A stretch of DNA of 64,000 nt from Methanofollis aquaemaris (GCF_017357525.1 NZ_CP036172.1:2640561-2704560), one strand, 5' to 3'; counted from the first letter of the stretch, positions 1 to 8,566 are shown. Numbers and translations: made by a program. The notes: generated by a model not told the origin, from the letters alone.

Positions 1-296
1 GGATCGTGGTCACCGGATGGACCCCACACTGGAAGTTTGCCCGCTGGGATCTGAAGTACCTCGAAGACCCGAAGGGCATCTATGGCGGCGAAGAGCACGT
101 CGCCACCCTCGCACGCACAGGCCTGGCCGAGGATGATCCCGAAGCATATGCGATCCTTCAGCGTTTCTTCTGGACCCCTGACGACATGCAATCGGTGATG
201 CTCGATATCGACGACGGGATGTCGGAGACCGAGGCGGCGCAGAAGTGGCTCGACGCCCACCCCGACCAGGTCGATGCCTGGCTTGGGAAGGCATAA
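1..296 (+). CDS. Glycine betaine/proline ABC transporter substrate-binding protein (C-terminal end)
   Basis: Only the last ~97 codons are present, open at the left window edge and ending TAA at 294-296. The visible residues match the C-terminal lobe of OpuAC/ProX-type binding proteins: a VVTGWTPHW segment, then DLKYLEDPKG, GGEEHV and a final helix rich in Asp/Glu with EAAQKWLDAH. In this family the WTPHW region lines the aromatic cage for the quaternary ammonium group. The protein would act outside the membrane, delivering betaine to an osmoprotectant ABC importer whose other subunits lie off the window. Methanogens use betaine as a compatible solute. Family call firm; the exact ligand is inference. 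Confidence 0.88.
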   Translation, partial: IVVTGWTPHWKFARWDLKYLEDPKGIYGGEEHVATLARTGLAEDDPEAYAILQRFFWTPDDMQSVMLDIDDGMSETEAAQKWLDAHPDQVDAWLGKA

Positions 297-321
297 TAAT
301 ACCGAACACCCCTTTTTTCTG

Positions 322-762
322 ATGAAGGTCCGGGTCATCGCCTGCGGCAACCCCTATATGGGCAACGACGGTGTCGGTCATGCTGTGATGGAAACTCTCT
401 CTGTAGAACACCCTGAACTCGATGTCGTCGACGGAGGGCTCGGCGGGTTCGGGCTCATACCCCTGATGGAGGAGTGCGATCGCGTCGTCATCGTCGACGC
501 CACGACCGGGATGGGAACACCCGGCGAGGTGCAGGTCTTCCATGAGGTGCCTCCCTCTTCCGCCTTCCCGATGTCCCTCCACGACCTCGGGATCGCCGAG
601 ACGCTTGCCCTCGCCCGCGAGGTCGGGGTGACCGCCGAGGTGGTCATCGTCGGGATCGAGGGAGGAGAGATCGAGGCGTTCTCGAAAGTTCTGACCCCTG
701 AGGTGACGGCGGCCGTTCCTGAGGCGTGCCGGCGGGTGCTCGAAGAGGTGGGGAGGGAGTAA
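322..762 (+). CDS. Hydrogenase maturation protease (HyaD/HycI/FrhD type)
   Basis: 146 residues. The start at ATG 322 gives the typical N-terminus MKVRVIACGNPYMGNDGVG, containing the GNPxxGNDGVG signature whose Asp/Glu binds nickel at the cleavage site. Two further blocks fit the family: VDGGLGGFGLIPLM and RVVIVDATTGMGTPGEV. These enzymes clip the C-terminus of the [NiFe]-hydrogenase large subunit after nickel insertion. No hydrogenase structural gene is in the window, so the target (F420-reducing, Ech-type or other) cannot be told. It lies 25 bp after the betaine-binding gene, possibly by chance. An upstream in-frame GTG-type extension is ignored because it would overlap the previous gene and lacks family similarity. 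Confidence 0.88.
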   Translation: MKVRVIACGNPYMGNDGVGHAVMETLSVEHPELDVVDGGLGGFGLIPLMEECDRVVIVDATTGMGTPGEVQVFHEVPPSSAFPMSLHDLGIAETLALAREVGVTAEVVIVGIEGGEIEAFSKVLTPEVTAAVPEACRRVLEEVGRE

Positions 763-861
763 AGGAGTTATTCCAGCTCTTTAGAGTGCCTATTCTTGTG
801 CAAGGAGGTGGGAAGGCAGATCGATCAAAATGGTCGCCCCGACAGAAGGAAATTCTCAGTT

Positions 862-1004
862 GCTCTCTCGCGCCGGGGGGCGGTGAGGTGCTCTGTTCTC
901 GCCTGCTGCCATGGTGAGAGGAGAGTGATCGAGGCTTTCTACGGAACCCTGCAATCTTTGATCGGAGGATCGTCACGACAGAACTATGAAAAATTCTCCA
1001 GAGC
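862..1004. repeat. Degenerate fragment of the dispersed TIR element
   Basis: The gap 763-1044 holds no gene. The stretch CTCTCGCGCCGGGGGG at 864-880 and the terminus ATGAAAAATTCTCCAGAGC at 986-1004 resemble the internal module and right end of the long repeat elements described further on (compare 9256-9703). The copy is badly decayed and its left end cannot be placed. An A-run follows at 1005-1015. Confidence 0.5.
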
Positions 1005-1044
1005 AAAAAAAAAAAGTTCTAAGATCAGGACAAATCCCGGACGT

Positions 1045-1761
1045 CTACTTCTTGACCGAGCCCGGTGCGCCGGTGACGATCGGGAGTGCCTCGGCGATAT
1101 CGGGCAGGAGTTCGACCGGGATGCCCATGACCATCTCGCCGTCCTCGATCCCGGAGAACTTTCTGGAACCGTCACACCCGAGCGAGAAGTTCACCTTCCC
1201 GTTGAGGTAGGTCTGGGTGGCGGTGTCGGCGCAGACCGACTGGATCCCGGAGAAGTTCGACTCGATCCTTCCGCCGAGTTTGTACAGCACGGCCTGGGCA
1301 AGTTTGAGCATCATCCTGGCCTCGGCAACGATGAGGACGACCGTCGGAGTGAAGGGCGTTTTCTCGAGCGGGGCATACATCGTGGCATAGGTCGTCCCCG
1401 ACTCAAGGTGCGGGATGCGGTCGATGGTCCGCTTGCACGCCGCCCAGGTGTCGAACTTGCCGAGTTTGAAGTAGAACTCGCCTGACTTCAGGCTCGGGGT
1501 GATCTCCTTGAGCCCGAGAGCCCAGGCACCGCCCGAGCACGAGTGCTTGTCCGCGGTTGCATAGAAGATCTTCCCCTCCTTCCTGGCCAGACTGACCATC
1601 TGGCAGTGGCGGGTGTTCTCGGCGAGCGCTTCGACGCCCTCCGGGATTTCTTCTTCCGTCCGGGCGAACTTTACGGCGACCGGCGAACCTGAGAGACCAA
1701 GGTTCTTTTTCAGGCTCTCAGAGACTTCTGCATAATCAATCGTGGTTCTTATGTCTTCCAT
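1045..1761 (-). CDS. DUF169 family protein
   Basis: 238 residues. ATG at 1761 is chosen because GGAGGT lies 7 nt upstream; a GTG five codons earlier would begin inside that ribosome-binding site. The sequence fits the DUF169 family found in methanogens and other anaerobes: an N-terminal SGSPVAVKF segment, a Cys in the CQMV region, HSCSGGAWALGL in the middle and a C-terminal CADT...SLGCDGSR part. These conserved cysteines suggest metal or cluster binding, but no reaction is established. It stands alone, convergent with the upstream protease gene. Function unknown. Confidence 0.85.
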   Translation of the reverse strand: MEDIRTTIDYAEVSESLKKNLGLSGSPVAVKFARTEEEIPEGVEALAENTRHCQMVSLARKEGKIFYATADKHSCSGGAWALGLKEITPSLKSGEFYFKLGKFDTWAACKRTIDRIPHLESGTTYATMYAPLEKTPFTPTVVLIVAEARMMLKLAQAVLYKLGGRIESNFSGIQSVCADTATQTYLNGKVNFSLGCDGSRKFSGIEDGEMVMGIPVELLPDIAEALPIVTGAPGSVKK

Positions 1762-1830
1762 CGAGGTTACCTCCACTCTCTACTCTGATCCAGGAGATAA
1801 AAAATGTGGGTATGGAGGAAAAATATGGGT

Positions 1831-2649
1831 TTAGAGAGAATGGAGTTTCTCGCGCACCTTCAGGAAGAAATTTTTCCCGGCGTCGATGAAGACTGCCGGG
1901 TTCTCGGCTCGCCGGATCGTGAGTTCAACGTTGGTGCCGACCGGGACACTGCCCCGGCCGTCGAGCACGAGTTGAGCTGCTTTCGCACTCTCCAGCCTGA
2001 TCTTCAGGTCTCGACTGCTGTCGATGAGGTGCGGGCGGGAGGAGAGCATGTACGGGGCCAGCGGGACGAGGAGAAACCCGTCGAACTTGGGGTCGACGAT
2101 CGGTCCGCCGCCGCTCATCGCATAGGCCGTCGAACCGGTCGGGGTGGCGACGATGAGACCGTCGGCCCTGAACTCTTCTACCTCGACGCCGTCGATGACG
2201 ATGGTGAACTTCAGCATCTTTGCCGGGCGTGCGGTGACGATTACCGCTTCGTTGAGGGCCTCGCCAAGGTGCTCTGAGTCGGTGCCGAGCGAGATCCGCA
2301 TCCGCAGTTCCAGGCGCATCCGCCTCTGGAGGTTGCGGAAGAATGCCGGCACCTCCCCGGACTCGAGTTCTGCGAGAAAGCCCACATGCCCCTTGTTGAT
2401 CCCGATCACCGGGATCTGCCGCTTCATCTTCTGGACGGCGAGGAGGACCGTCCCGTCCCCGCCGATGGCGACGACGATATCGGCATCGGTCTCGTCGAGC
2501 CATTCCCCTTCTTCTTCACGGCCCATGGCGATGGCCGTGCTCCCTTCGAAGGCCACGTGATAACCGTACGAGAGGAGGAGATCCCCCACCTCGGCGGCAT
2601 AGTTCAGCACATCGGGGACGTCAATCCGCGAGATCAGGAGCGCTTTCAC
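1831..2649 (-). CDS. nadK: NAD(+) kinase
   Basis: 272 residues, ATP- or polyphosphate-dependent phosphorylation of NAD to NADP. Hallmarks are visible in order: VVAIGGDGTVLLA (the GGDG motif, about residues 58-70), GINKGHVGFLAEL and GLIVATPTGSTAYAMSGGGP (NAD-binding). The reading frame stays open further upstream, but that extension reads Arg/Gly-rich because it overlaps the inositol phosphatase gene in another frame. The start is therefore GTG at 2649, 5 bp after the suhB stop. In some methanogens NAD kinase is fused to an inositol-phosphatase domain; here the two are separate and adjacent in one operon, which supports both calls. Confidence 0.93.
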   Translation of the reverse strand: MKALLISRIDVPDVLNYAAEVGDLLLSYGYHVAFEGSTAIAMGREEEGEWLDETDADIVVAIGGDGTVLLAVQKMKRQIPVIGINKGHVGFLAELESGEVPAFFRNLQRRMRLELRMRISLGTDSEHLGEALNEAVIVTARPAKMLKFTIVIDGVEVEEFRADGLIVATPTGSTAYAMSGGGPIVDPKFDGFLLVPLAPYMLSSRPHLIDSSRDLKIRLESAKAAQLVLDGRGSVPVGTNVELTIRRAENPAVFIDAGKNFFLKVREKLHSL

Positions 2650-2654
2650 GTCAC

Positions 2655-3431
2655 TTACCTCAGATATTCGATGACCTTGTTGTGGATGGCGCCGTTGGTC
2701 GCGATGAGGCAGCGCCCCATGCTCACCTCGTCGGGGAAGGTGATCGCCTGGCCGTCCAGATCGGTGACCGTGCCGCCTGCCGCATGGCAGAGGACGATCC
2801 CGGCGGCGGCGTCGGTGATCCGCAGGGTATTCCTGACGTCCACGAAACCGTCGAGCCGTCCGCAGGCGACATAGGCGAGTTCGAGCGAGGACGCACCAAG
2901 GAGTCGCCACCGCCTGATCTGCTGGCCGAGGCGGAGGACGCTGCTCGGATCGAACTTTCTTCCATAGACCGATAGCGCGCTCTCTTCGAGGAGAGCGGTC
3001 TGTGAGACCCGGCACGGTTTGCCGTCGACATATGCGCCCTTCCCTATTTCTCCCCAGAAGGTCTCATGAGTGCAGAGGTCTCTGATAAAACCTTTCTTGA
3101 GGATGCCCTCCTCGCCGTACCCGATCGAGAGCGTGTAGAAGGGGATCCCATGCACCGCGTTGTAGGTTCCGTCTACGGGATCGAGGTAGATGGTACCCTT
3201 CTCTCCGCCGATTTCCATGCGCCCGAGTTCCTCGGAGATGAGGCGTTTGCAGACCGGTTCCTCCTGCAGGGCCGCCACAACGCAGTCCTCCGCTACCTGG
3301 TCGATCCTCTCGGTCGGGGTGCCGTCGGCACCCATCTTGATATATCTTCCACCTTCCGGCGTGCCTGCGATCTCCCTGACCTCCTCCTCCACTCTGTCGG
3401 CCAGGTGCTCGCACCATTGTATGAAGTCCAT
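2655..3431 (-). CDS. suhB: Bifunctional inositol-1-monophosphatase / fructose-1,6-bisphosphatase (archaeal class IV)
   Basis: 258 residues. It has the IMPase metal-binding signatures: a Glu pair in SEELGR, then YLDPVDGTYNAVHG (D-P-[VL]-D-G-T) and near the C-terminus RITDAAAGIVLCHAAGG (the WD-xAAG-type motif). Archaeal members hydrolyse inositol-1-phosphate and fructose-1,6-bisphosphate with Mg2+, serving gluconeogenesis and inositol-lipid synthesis. It is the first gene of the suhB-nadK operon and is divergent from aIF5A across a 67-bp promoter region. Which substrate matters in vivo cannot be told from sequence. Confidence 0.9.
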   Translation of the reverse strand: MDFIQWCEHLADRVEEEVREIAGTPEGGRYIKMGADGTPTERIDQVAEDCVVAALQEEPVCKRLISEELGRMEIGGEKGTIYLDPVDGTYNAVHGIPFYTLSIGYGEEGILKKGFIRDLCTHETFWGEIGKGAYVDGKPCRVSQTALLEESALSVYGRKFDPSSVLRLGQQIRRWRLLGASSLELAYVACGRLDGFVDVRNTLRITDAAAGIVLCHAAGGTVTDLDGQAITFPDEVSMGRCLIATNGAIHNKVIEYLR

Positions 3432-3498
3432 GGAAACGCTCGTGCGTTGTATTTATTTACTGCCTTTCAGATAAATTACTACTGCGAGCGTGAACTCA
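3432..3498. promoter_or_regulatory. Divergent promoter region suhB / aIF5A
   Basis: The 67-bp gap between two divergently read genes contains an AT-rich stretch (TTGTATTTATTTAC near 3447-3460) suited to serve as a TATA element for the aIF5A side, and a second AT run (AGATAAATTA near 3470-3479). The very short 5' regions suggest short leaders. Assigned by position and composition only. Confidence 0.5.
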
Positions 3499-3879
3499 AT
3501 GAAGGAACAAACTGAGACTGGAAAATTAAAGGAAGGCAGGTACGTTGTGGTCGATGATGAGCCATGTAAGATTCTCTCGATCGCCACCTCCAAGCCGGGT
3601 AAGCATGGTGCGGCAAAGGCACGCATCGACGTGGTCGGTATCTTCGACGGGCAGAAGCGCTCTATTGTGCAGCCGGTTTCGGCAAAGGTCTATGTGCCGA
3701 TCGTCGAACGCAAGATGGCCCAGATCATCTCGGTCGCCGGCACCACCGTTCAACTGATGGACGTCAAGGACTTCGAGATGTTCGAACTCGATCTCTCCGA
3801 GGACGTCATCTCCAAACTTGAGGCCGGGCAGGAAATCCAGTATATCGAGGCGCTCAACAAGCGGAAACTGGACCTCTGA
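3499..3879 (+). CDS. eif5A: Translation initiation factor 5A (aIF5A)
   Basis: 126 residues from ATG 3499; an in-frame GTG three codons earlier is less likely. The N-terminal domain carries the hypusination loop TSKPGKHGAAKA, where Lys35 is expected to be converted to deoxyhypusine/hypusine. The SH3-like N-domain and OB-fold C-domain are both complete. aIF5A binds the ribosomal E site and promotes peptide-bond formation at stalling sequences. Agmatinase follows 49 bp downstream, which is notable because archaeal hypusine and polyamine synthesis start from agmatine. Confidence 0.96.
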   Translation: MKEQTETGKLKEGRYVVVDDEPCKILSIATSKPGKHGAAKARIDVVGIFDGQKRSIVQPVSAKVYVPIVERKMAQIISVAGTTVQLMDVKDFEMFELDLSEDVISKLEAGQEIQYIEALNKRKLDL

Positions 3880-3928
3880 GCCTGCCGCCGGCCCTCGAGG
3901 CCTGTGGCTGAACCAGGGGTGCATACCC

Positions 3929-4795
3929 ATGGAAGCATTCTTAAATAACCTTTTTGCGGACGCCGAGGCCGAATATACCGATGCGCGGTATGTGGTCTTC
4001 GGCGTGCCTTATGACGGTACGTCGTCATATCGCGCGGGATCGCGCGAGGCGCCCGGGGCGATCAGGGCCGTGTCGTACAACTTCGAGACCTATCTTCCGA
4101 GCGTCGGCGTCGAACTCTGGGAGGTGCCGGTCACCGATCTCGGCGACCTCGAACCGCTCTCCCTCCCCGACCTGGTGGTCGGGCAGGTGGAGGAGACGGC
4201 GGCGATGATCGCGGCCGACGGGAAGATCCCGATCATGATCGGCGGCGAGCACACGATCACGCCCGGCGCGGTGAAGGCGGTGAAGCCTCAGTGCTATGTC
4301 GTCTGCGACGCCCACCTGGACCTGCGCGACGAGTTCGGCGGGACGAAATGGAACCACGCCTGCGCGACGCGGCGGGTGATGGATCTGGACGTCGAGGACA
4401 TCTTTGTCATCGGGGCGCGGAGCGGACCTGCCGAGGAGTTCGAACTCGTCGAGGAGTCGGAGCGGCTCCACATGTATACGGCCGACGAGGTGCGGGCGCG
4501 GGGGATTGCGTCGGTGATCGAGGAGATACGGGCGGCGGTCGGTGACCGGAGCCTGTACCTCTCCGTCGACGCCGACGCCGTCGACTGCTGTCTTACCCCG
4601 GGCCTGGGGACGCCCGAACCCTTCGGGATCACCACCTGGGATCTCCGCAGCGTGGTGCGCGCCTTTGCCGCACGGGCGTCGGGCTTCGACTATGTCGAGG
4701 TCTGCCCGGTCGACGCCGGTCAGACGGCGGCCGTCGCCGCAAAACTGATCCGAGAGTTCATCGCCTGGAACTGGGCGGGGAAAGAGGGGCTCTGA
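3929..4795 (+). CDS. speB: Agmatinase / ureohydrolase
   Basis: 288 residues. ATG 3929 is preceded by GGGGTG. Ureohydrolase motifs appear in order: GVPYDGTSSYRAGSREAP, IGGEHTIT, DAHLDLRDEFGG and LSVDADAVDCC, giving the His and Asp ligands of the binuclear Mn centre. The second metal motif has Cys-Cys where most relatives have Pro after the last Asp. It would hydrolyse agmatine to putrescine and urea in the cytoplasm. Directly after aIF5A, it probably shares a transcript and supplies the polyamine chemistry tied to hypusine formation. Confidence 0.92.
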   Translation: MEAFLNNLFADAEAEYTDARYVVFGVPYDGTSSYRAGSREAPGAIRAVSYNFETYLPSVGVELWEVPVTDLGDLEPLSLPDLVVGQVEETAAMIAADGKIPIMIGGEHTITPGAVKAVKPQCYVVCDAHLDLRDEFGGTKWNHACATRRVMDLDVEDIFVIGARSGPAEEFELVEESERLHMYTADEVRARGIASVIEEIRAAVGDRSLYLSVDADAVDCCLTPGLGTPEPFGITTWDLRSVVRAFAARASGFDYVEVCPVDAGQTAAVAAKLIREFIAWNWAGKEGL

Positions 4796-4813
4796 GCCCC
4801 TCGCTTCATTTCT

Positions 4814-5680
4814 TCAGTCTAAGTAGTAGCAGAGGAGGAGTTCCTCGCCGGTATGCGCGTCGAGCCAGGCGCTCGCTGGGCCCGCGTCATAAGGCCTGAC
4901 ATAATCGTCTTCGAACTCGATCTTCCAGGCCAGAGAGATCTGCTCGCCATCCTGGTCATACCAGCGCAATTCGGTCGAGAGGATCGTCATCCCCTTCGAC
5001 CCGCGTTTCTCTTCCATGGCGGTCGTCAGGATCACGGTAGCCTCTGCGGCGGAGAGGGTGGGGGTCGGGTCGGTCTCGATCGTCGCAGGGAGGTCCCAAT
5101 TGATATGATATTTCAGGACCGTGCCGTCCTCTGGATCGATGAATATCCGGACGCCGTCAAAGGAGGGGATCCCGTCGATCATCCGCACATAGGTGACCCG
5201 GTAGCGTCCGATATCCCCGGCAAAGTGCGGGGGTTCGTACGACACATCGGGATCGGTGAGGGTGCCTTCGATCTCTTCGCCCCTGAGATGATTTCCAGCG
5301 ATCTCTCCCGCCTTCTCCATACTGATGCCGGTATTCACCCCCGCACGATCCGCGATCTCGCCGTAGGCGTACGACACTTCTCCGGTCTTTGTGTCGATCC
5401 CGATCACTCCTGATCCCTCATCTTTCGAGCGGACTTGAAACTCCCAGACCGGGTCTTCAGGAGCGTCGTCCATGAGGTTTCCTTCCACTGGCATCTCTGC
5501 GGCAGGGATCTCGGCGCGTACGATCGAGCGTGCCGCGCTCTCGTTCATATCGATCTCTGCGCTCGCCTGTTTTTCTTCAGTCGGTGAGAGGAGCATTGCC
5601 GCCCCCAGCAGGACGCATCCTGCAAGGAGGGCGGTGACGAGGAGATAGATCACACGTGGGGATTTGTGAGGGGGTGCCAT
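4814..5680 (-). CDS. Membrane-anchored PepSY-like domain protein
   Basis: 288 residues. An N-terminal hydrophobic segment (about residues 9-30) anchors a large extracytoplasmic part. The repeated pattern of 'exported residues, xGEVxYAY, a helix with KAGEIAxNHL, then Y-V-Y strands and a DPEDGTVLKYH block' resembles tandem PepSY/YcdB-type domains, which often inhibit or escort secreted proteases. No catalytic motif is seen. It ends convergent with agmatinase, 18 bp away. Function unknown; PepSY-like is a fold impression only. Confidence 0.6.
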   Translation of the reverse strand: MAPPHKSPRVIYLLVTALLAGCVLLGAAMLLSPTEEKQASAEIDMNESAARSIVRAEIPAAEMPVEGNLMDDAPEDPVWEFQVRSKDEGSGVIGIDTKTGEVSYAYGEIADRAGVNTGISMEKAGEIAGNHLRGEEIEGTLTDPDVSYEPPHFAGDIGRYRVTYVRMIDGIPSFDGVRIFIDPEDGTVLKYHINWDLPATIETDPTPTLSAAEATVILTTAMEEKRGSKGMTILSTELRWYDQDGEQISLAWKIEFEDDYVRPYDAGPASAWLDAHTGEELLLCYYLD

Positions 5681-5864
5681 AGGTCATCCACAGTTCCGGC
5701 TATGGCACCCACAGTACTTGTGCTTTCTGTGACGATCCTCTTATTGTCGTGAGGTGGAGATGAGCGAAGGCGTAGGATTGGTCTCACCGGTTTCTCATGA
5801 GTGAGGGAATGCACCGTATCTCAAAGTATCGTCCCTTCTGCCAGGGTGATACCAGTCATAGAGG

Positions 5865-6479
5865 TCATCCCAGAACTCCTGACTGGGAGGGGGTTTCTAT
5901 TGGTGGGGGAATCGTAGTATTTTTGTTCGCATCCGATTCCCCGGGAAGTACCGTTAAAACACTCCCATTGCATGCGATATGGGTATCGAGATCAGTGAGG
6001 TTATCGTAAAACATGCAGAAGTGCGATGCGGGTAAAGTTATCGTGTTATTCTGTGCATCGGCAAGGAATCTTTCGTACATGCTCTCTGGCATCCGTACCA
6101 GAACTACCGCATCATCGGGATCGATGTTTGTTTCGATGAATATAGTCTGGTGTTCTCTGTATTTCATGAACCGGGGATCTTGACATGGAGATGAACCAGG
6201 GAGTTCAATGATCCCGTTTCTTTTATCCTGCGCCGATGTGTTGAGCGTTTTTTCTGAGAGAATGAAAGAGATCATTTCTGATTCTGGCAGGGGTGTTGCA
6301 GGTCTTGCGTCCTTGAAATATTCCGGAGGAATAAAATGATCCGGCACATCTGTGGATTTGTTCACCTCAGCACGATCGTGTTCATTGAATCCTTCTCCCG
6401 CCGCGCCCAGCATCGACACCATCGTCGTCACCGCGATGAGCATTGCAAGCAGGAGGACGATCAATTTCAGGGCTTTCAT
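5865..6479 (-). CDS. Secreted protein of unknown function
   Basis: 204 residues with a clear N-terminal signal sequence (MKALKLIVLLLAMLIAVTTM). The mature part is polar, with several N-glycosylation sequons (NKS, NTS, NNT, NLT, NGS, NKN/NTT) and four Cys, consistent with an archaeal surface protein. I recognise no family. Base composition is more AT-rich than the housekeeping genes. Its last codons (5865-5885) share the motif GAGGTCATCCCARAACTC with intergenic DNA at 58491-58508, so the 3' end of the gene may derive from, or abut, a repeat remnant. Confidence 0.65.
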   Translation of the reverse strand: MKALKLIVLLLAMLIAVTTMVSMLGAAGEGFNEHDRAEVNKSTDVPDHFIPPEYFKDARPATPLPESEMISFILSEKTLNTSAQDKRNGIIELPGSSPCQDPRFMKYREHQTIFIETNIDPDDAVVLVRMPESMYERFLADAQNNTITLPASHFCMFYDNLTDLDTHIACNGSVLTVLPGESDANKNTTIPPPIETPSQSGVLG

Positions 6480-6710
6480 GGATCTTCATACCTCCTATTC
6501 TCTGAGATTGCAGAGGCGGAGCCGGATACTCATGCGAAGTTCACCGGGCCGTGCCCCCGATCAGGCGGAACGCATCATCAAAACCTTACCTGAGGGTGAA
6601 CCGTTCAAGGTTGCAGACGCCTTTCTGGTGGATATGATGATATCAACACACCAATATAATTCGATTCATACTCCTGCACAGATATACTGATCCCCCTTCC
6701 TGGAAATATG

Positions 6711-7004
6711 GGCTTTGTTGAATCGGGCATGAGCCTCGGGCTCAAGCATCCGTGATGAAAATTCTTGTGGCTCTCCGTTGTGAGGATGGATCGATCCTTG
6801 ATCCTTCTTCTTGCGTTCGATGAGCGAACAGAAATCGAGCATCGTGCCGCCCCCCGGCGCGAGACGGTTGGGAAGATTCTACGATTGAGGGCGGCATGTC
6901 TGATCATTTCCCTCACGATCGGGACCGATGCAGACTGTTTGTTAGGGAAAGGGATGCACCCGTTCCCGTGGTTTCTTCAGGCAGCCGGTTGAGTTCTGCA
7001 GTAC
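6711..7004 (-). repeat. Long TIR element, degenerate copy (reverse orientation)
   Basis: The gene-free gap 6480-7018 contains a copy of the dispersed element reading on the minus strand. It begins GGCTTTGTTGAATC at 6711, continues through CTCAAGCAT...GTGATGAAAATT, and carries the complement of the CGCCGGGGGG/AACTTCCC module found in the 9256-9703 copy. The right end near 7004 (GAGTTCTGCAGTAC) is eroded. No target duplication is visible. The rest of the gap (6480-6710) shows nothing recognisable. Confidence 0.65.
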
Positions 7005-7018
7005 GATACGAGATTATC

Positions 7019-7378
7019 TCACGGCAACTTTTTCTCAAGTTTGAGTGTGGCATTTGCTCCGGGCGGAACATATGTACCTATATAGTGAATTTCGATAGGA
7101 ATACCTGGTGATTCTGCCACGCTATCATTTTCCAGAGTGATCCCTCGAAAGCCCACCACCATGCCATCGATCTGATACTCTTCGTCCAGATTCACAGGAA
7201 CATAGCGTGTTCCGTTTTCCACCTGTATGATATATGTCCCGTTATCGTCATGTAAGATCGTTCCAATAACGGTTTCTTCCTCGGTTTTTCCTGTATCAGT
7301 ACAACCGCTTGAGAGCGAAGCTAAAATGAGAACGAATGCAATTGATACAGTTGAAATGTAGAGAGATATCCTACGCAT
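7019..7378 (-). CDS. Small putative lipoprotein
   Basis: 119 residues from ATG 7378. The N-terminus MRRISLYISTVSIAFVLILA ends in a lipobox-like LSSGC, so Cys is the probable lipidation site. The mature domain is a short beta-rich unit (VIGTILHDDNGTYIIQVENGTRY) like small OB/SH3-type barrels. An upstream ATG at 7393 is possible. However, the AT-rich TTTAAATTAAT element at about 7399-7409 lies 20-30 bp before 7378, the spacing expected for a leaderless transcript starting there. No named family. Confidence 0.65.
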   Translation of the reverse strand: MRRISLYISTVSIAFVLILASLSSGCTDTGKTEEETVIGTILHDDNGTYIIQVENGTRYVPVNLDEEYQIDGMVVGFRGITLENDSVAESPGIPIEIHYIGTYVPPGANATLKLEKKLP

Positions 7379-7417
7379 AATATATGTGCTCATTTTATTA
7401 ATTTAAACTTCTTGGTG

Positions 7418-7880
7418 CTACCCTTTGGAACCTTGAAAACAGGTAATGAGACGAGAAGAATTGTCCATGAATGCGATGAGCCATCTGTCCTGGCCGTTCA
7501 GGGCAATCATCTTCCTCATACTGATCACCACTCTCCCATGGGTGAGAAGAATTCGATAGATCGTATTTTGCGGAATATTGACGCCATATTCTTTCTCAAT
7601 TTTCTTTTCAAGGTGGTTTGGTCCGAGAGAGTACATCTCGTGGGCGGTAAGCACGAGGGCTTCAGTCTCAGACGGGATTGAGGTGGATTTTTCCTGGGGG
7701 GTTGCAGGGAGGAAAACCATGCTCACGATAAAATGAAACAATCGGGTAAATCCGTTGCCGATTTACGTGATGGTAATCGGCAAGATCACGAACAGGTTTT
7801 CCCCCCTTCCATTGACGAATGATACCCCGGATATCCCGGTCGGAGAGTTTGCTCACATCGGCATATAACTCTGATGTCAA
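7418..7880 (-). pseudogene. Broken IS transposase remnant (integrase-like, HTH + start of DDE domain)
   Basis: Two overlapping frames together rebuild one damaged transposase. The upstream part (7668-7880) has a helix-turn-helix region (SDRDIRGIIRQWKGGKPVRD...VNRQRIY). The downstream part (7418-7741) continues with SETEALVLTAHEMYSLGP, GVNIPQNTIYRILL and then RWLIAFMDNSSRLITCF, the beginning of an rve-type catalytic core. The frames switch near 7690-7715, around a CCCCCC run, suggesting an indel. Part of the linker before RWLIAF is missing and the protein ends just after SSRLI, so most of the catalytic core is gone. It cannot be active. No inverted-repeat ends were found nearby. Confidence 0.75.
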
Positions 7881-7978
7881 ATGATTGCGGGATACTACAC
7901 CAAAAAATTGTATTAAAATCTTTAATCGGCCTCAATGTATTAGAACTGATACTCCAAAAATGAAAACGGTAATTGACG

Positions 7979-8566
7979 ATGACAAAAGTCGTTGCATTTA
8001 ACGGCAGCCCCCGAAAAAATGGGAACACCTCTATCCTTATCGGGCTGATGCTCGAAGAACTCAGGAAAGAAGGGATCGAGACCGAGGAGATCTCTCTCAG
8101 CGGACGCGTCGCACGGGGATGCACTGCCTGCATGAAATGCTTTGAGAAGAAGGACGGGCATTGCGTCTTTGATGATGATTGTGTCAACGACTGCATCGAC
8201 AGGATGGTCGAAGCGGACGGCATTATTCTCGGTTCGCCGGTCTACTTCACCGATGTCACCGCCGAGATGAAGGCCCTGATCGACCGGGCAGGCCTGGTGT
8301 CCATGGCAAACGGTGGACTCTACCGGCGCAAGGTGGCGCAGGCCGCGGTCGCGGTGCGGCGGAGCGGGACGTTCCATACCCTTGACACCCTTCTGCATTT
8401 CCTGCTCATAGGCGGGATGACAGTGCCGGGATTCCCGGTTGTCGGTGTCGGAAGAGAGATCGGGGAGGTTCTTGAAGATGAGGAAGGCCTGATGCGGGCA
8501 AAAGACGCAGGGAAGAACATGGCATGGCTCCTGAAAAAATGTGAGAATAATGAAGAACTTTCCTGA
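7979..8566 (+). CDS. NADPH-dependent FMN reductase / iron-sulfur flavoprotein-like
   Basis: 195 residues from ATG 7979. Flavodoxin-like fold: FNGSPRKNGNTSILIG binds the FMN phosphate, GSPVYFTDVTAEMKALIDR is the second loop. Between them lies a Cys cluster, CTACMKCFEKKDGHC, followed by two more Cys (DDDCVNDC). This pattern is seen in archaeal Isf-like iron-sulfur flavoproteins and related NAD(P)H:quinone reductases. Role in electron transfer or oxidative-stress defence is likely but the partner is unknown. The next gene starts inside its 3' end (17-nt overlap), so the two are co-translated. Confidence 0.82.
   Translation: MTKVVAFNGSPRKNGNTSILIGLMLEELRKEGIETEEISLSGRVARGCTACMKCFEKKDGHCVFDDDCVNDCIDRMVEADGIILGSPVYFTDVTAEMKALIDRAGLVSMANGGLYRRKVAQAAVAVRRSGTFHTLDTLLHFLLIGGMTVPGFPVVGVGREIGEVLEDEEGLMRAKDAGKNMAWLLKKCENNEELS

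Noticed and set aside
2650-3015. Long N-terminal extension of the NAD kinase frame
   Set aside because: Arg/Gly/Pro-rich shadow of the suhB gene in another frame; GTG 2649 after the suhB stop is the sensible start.
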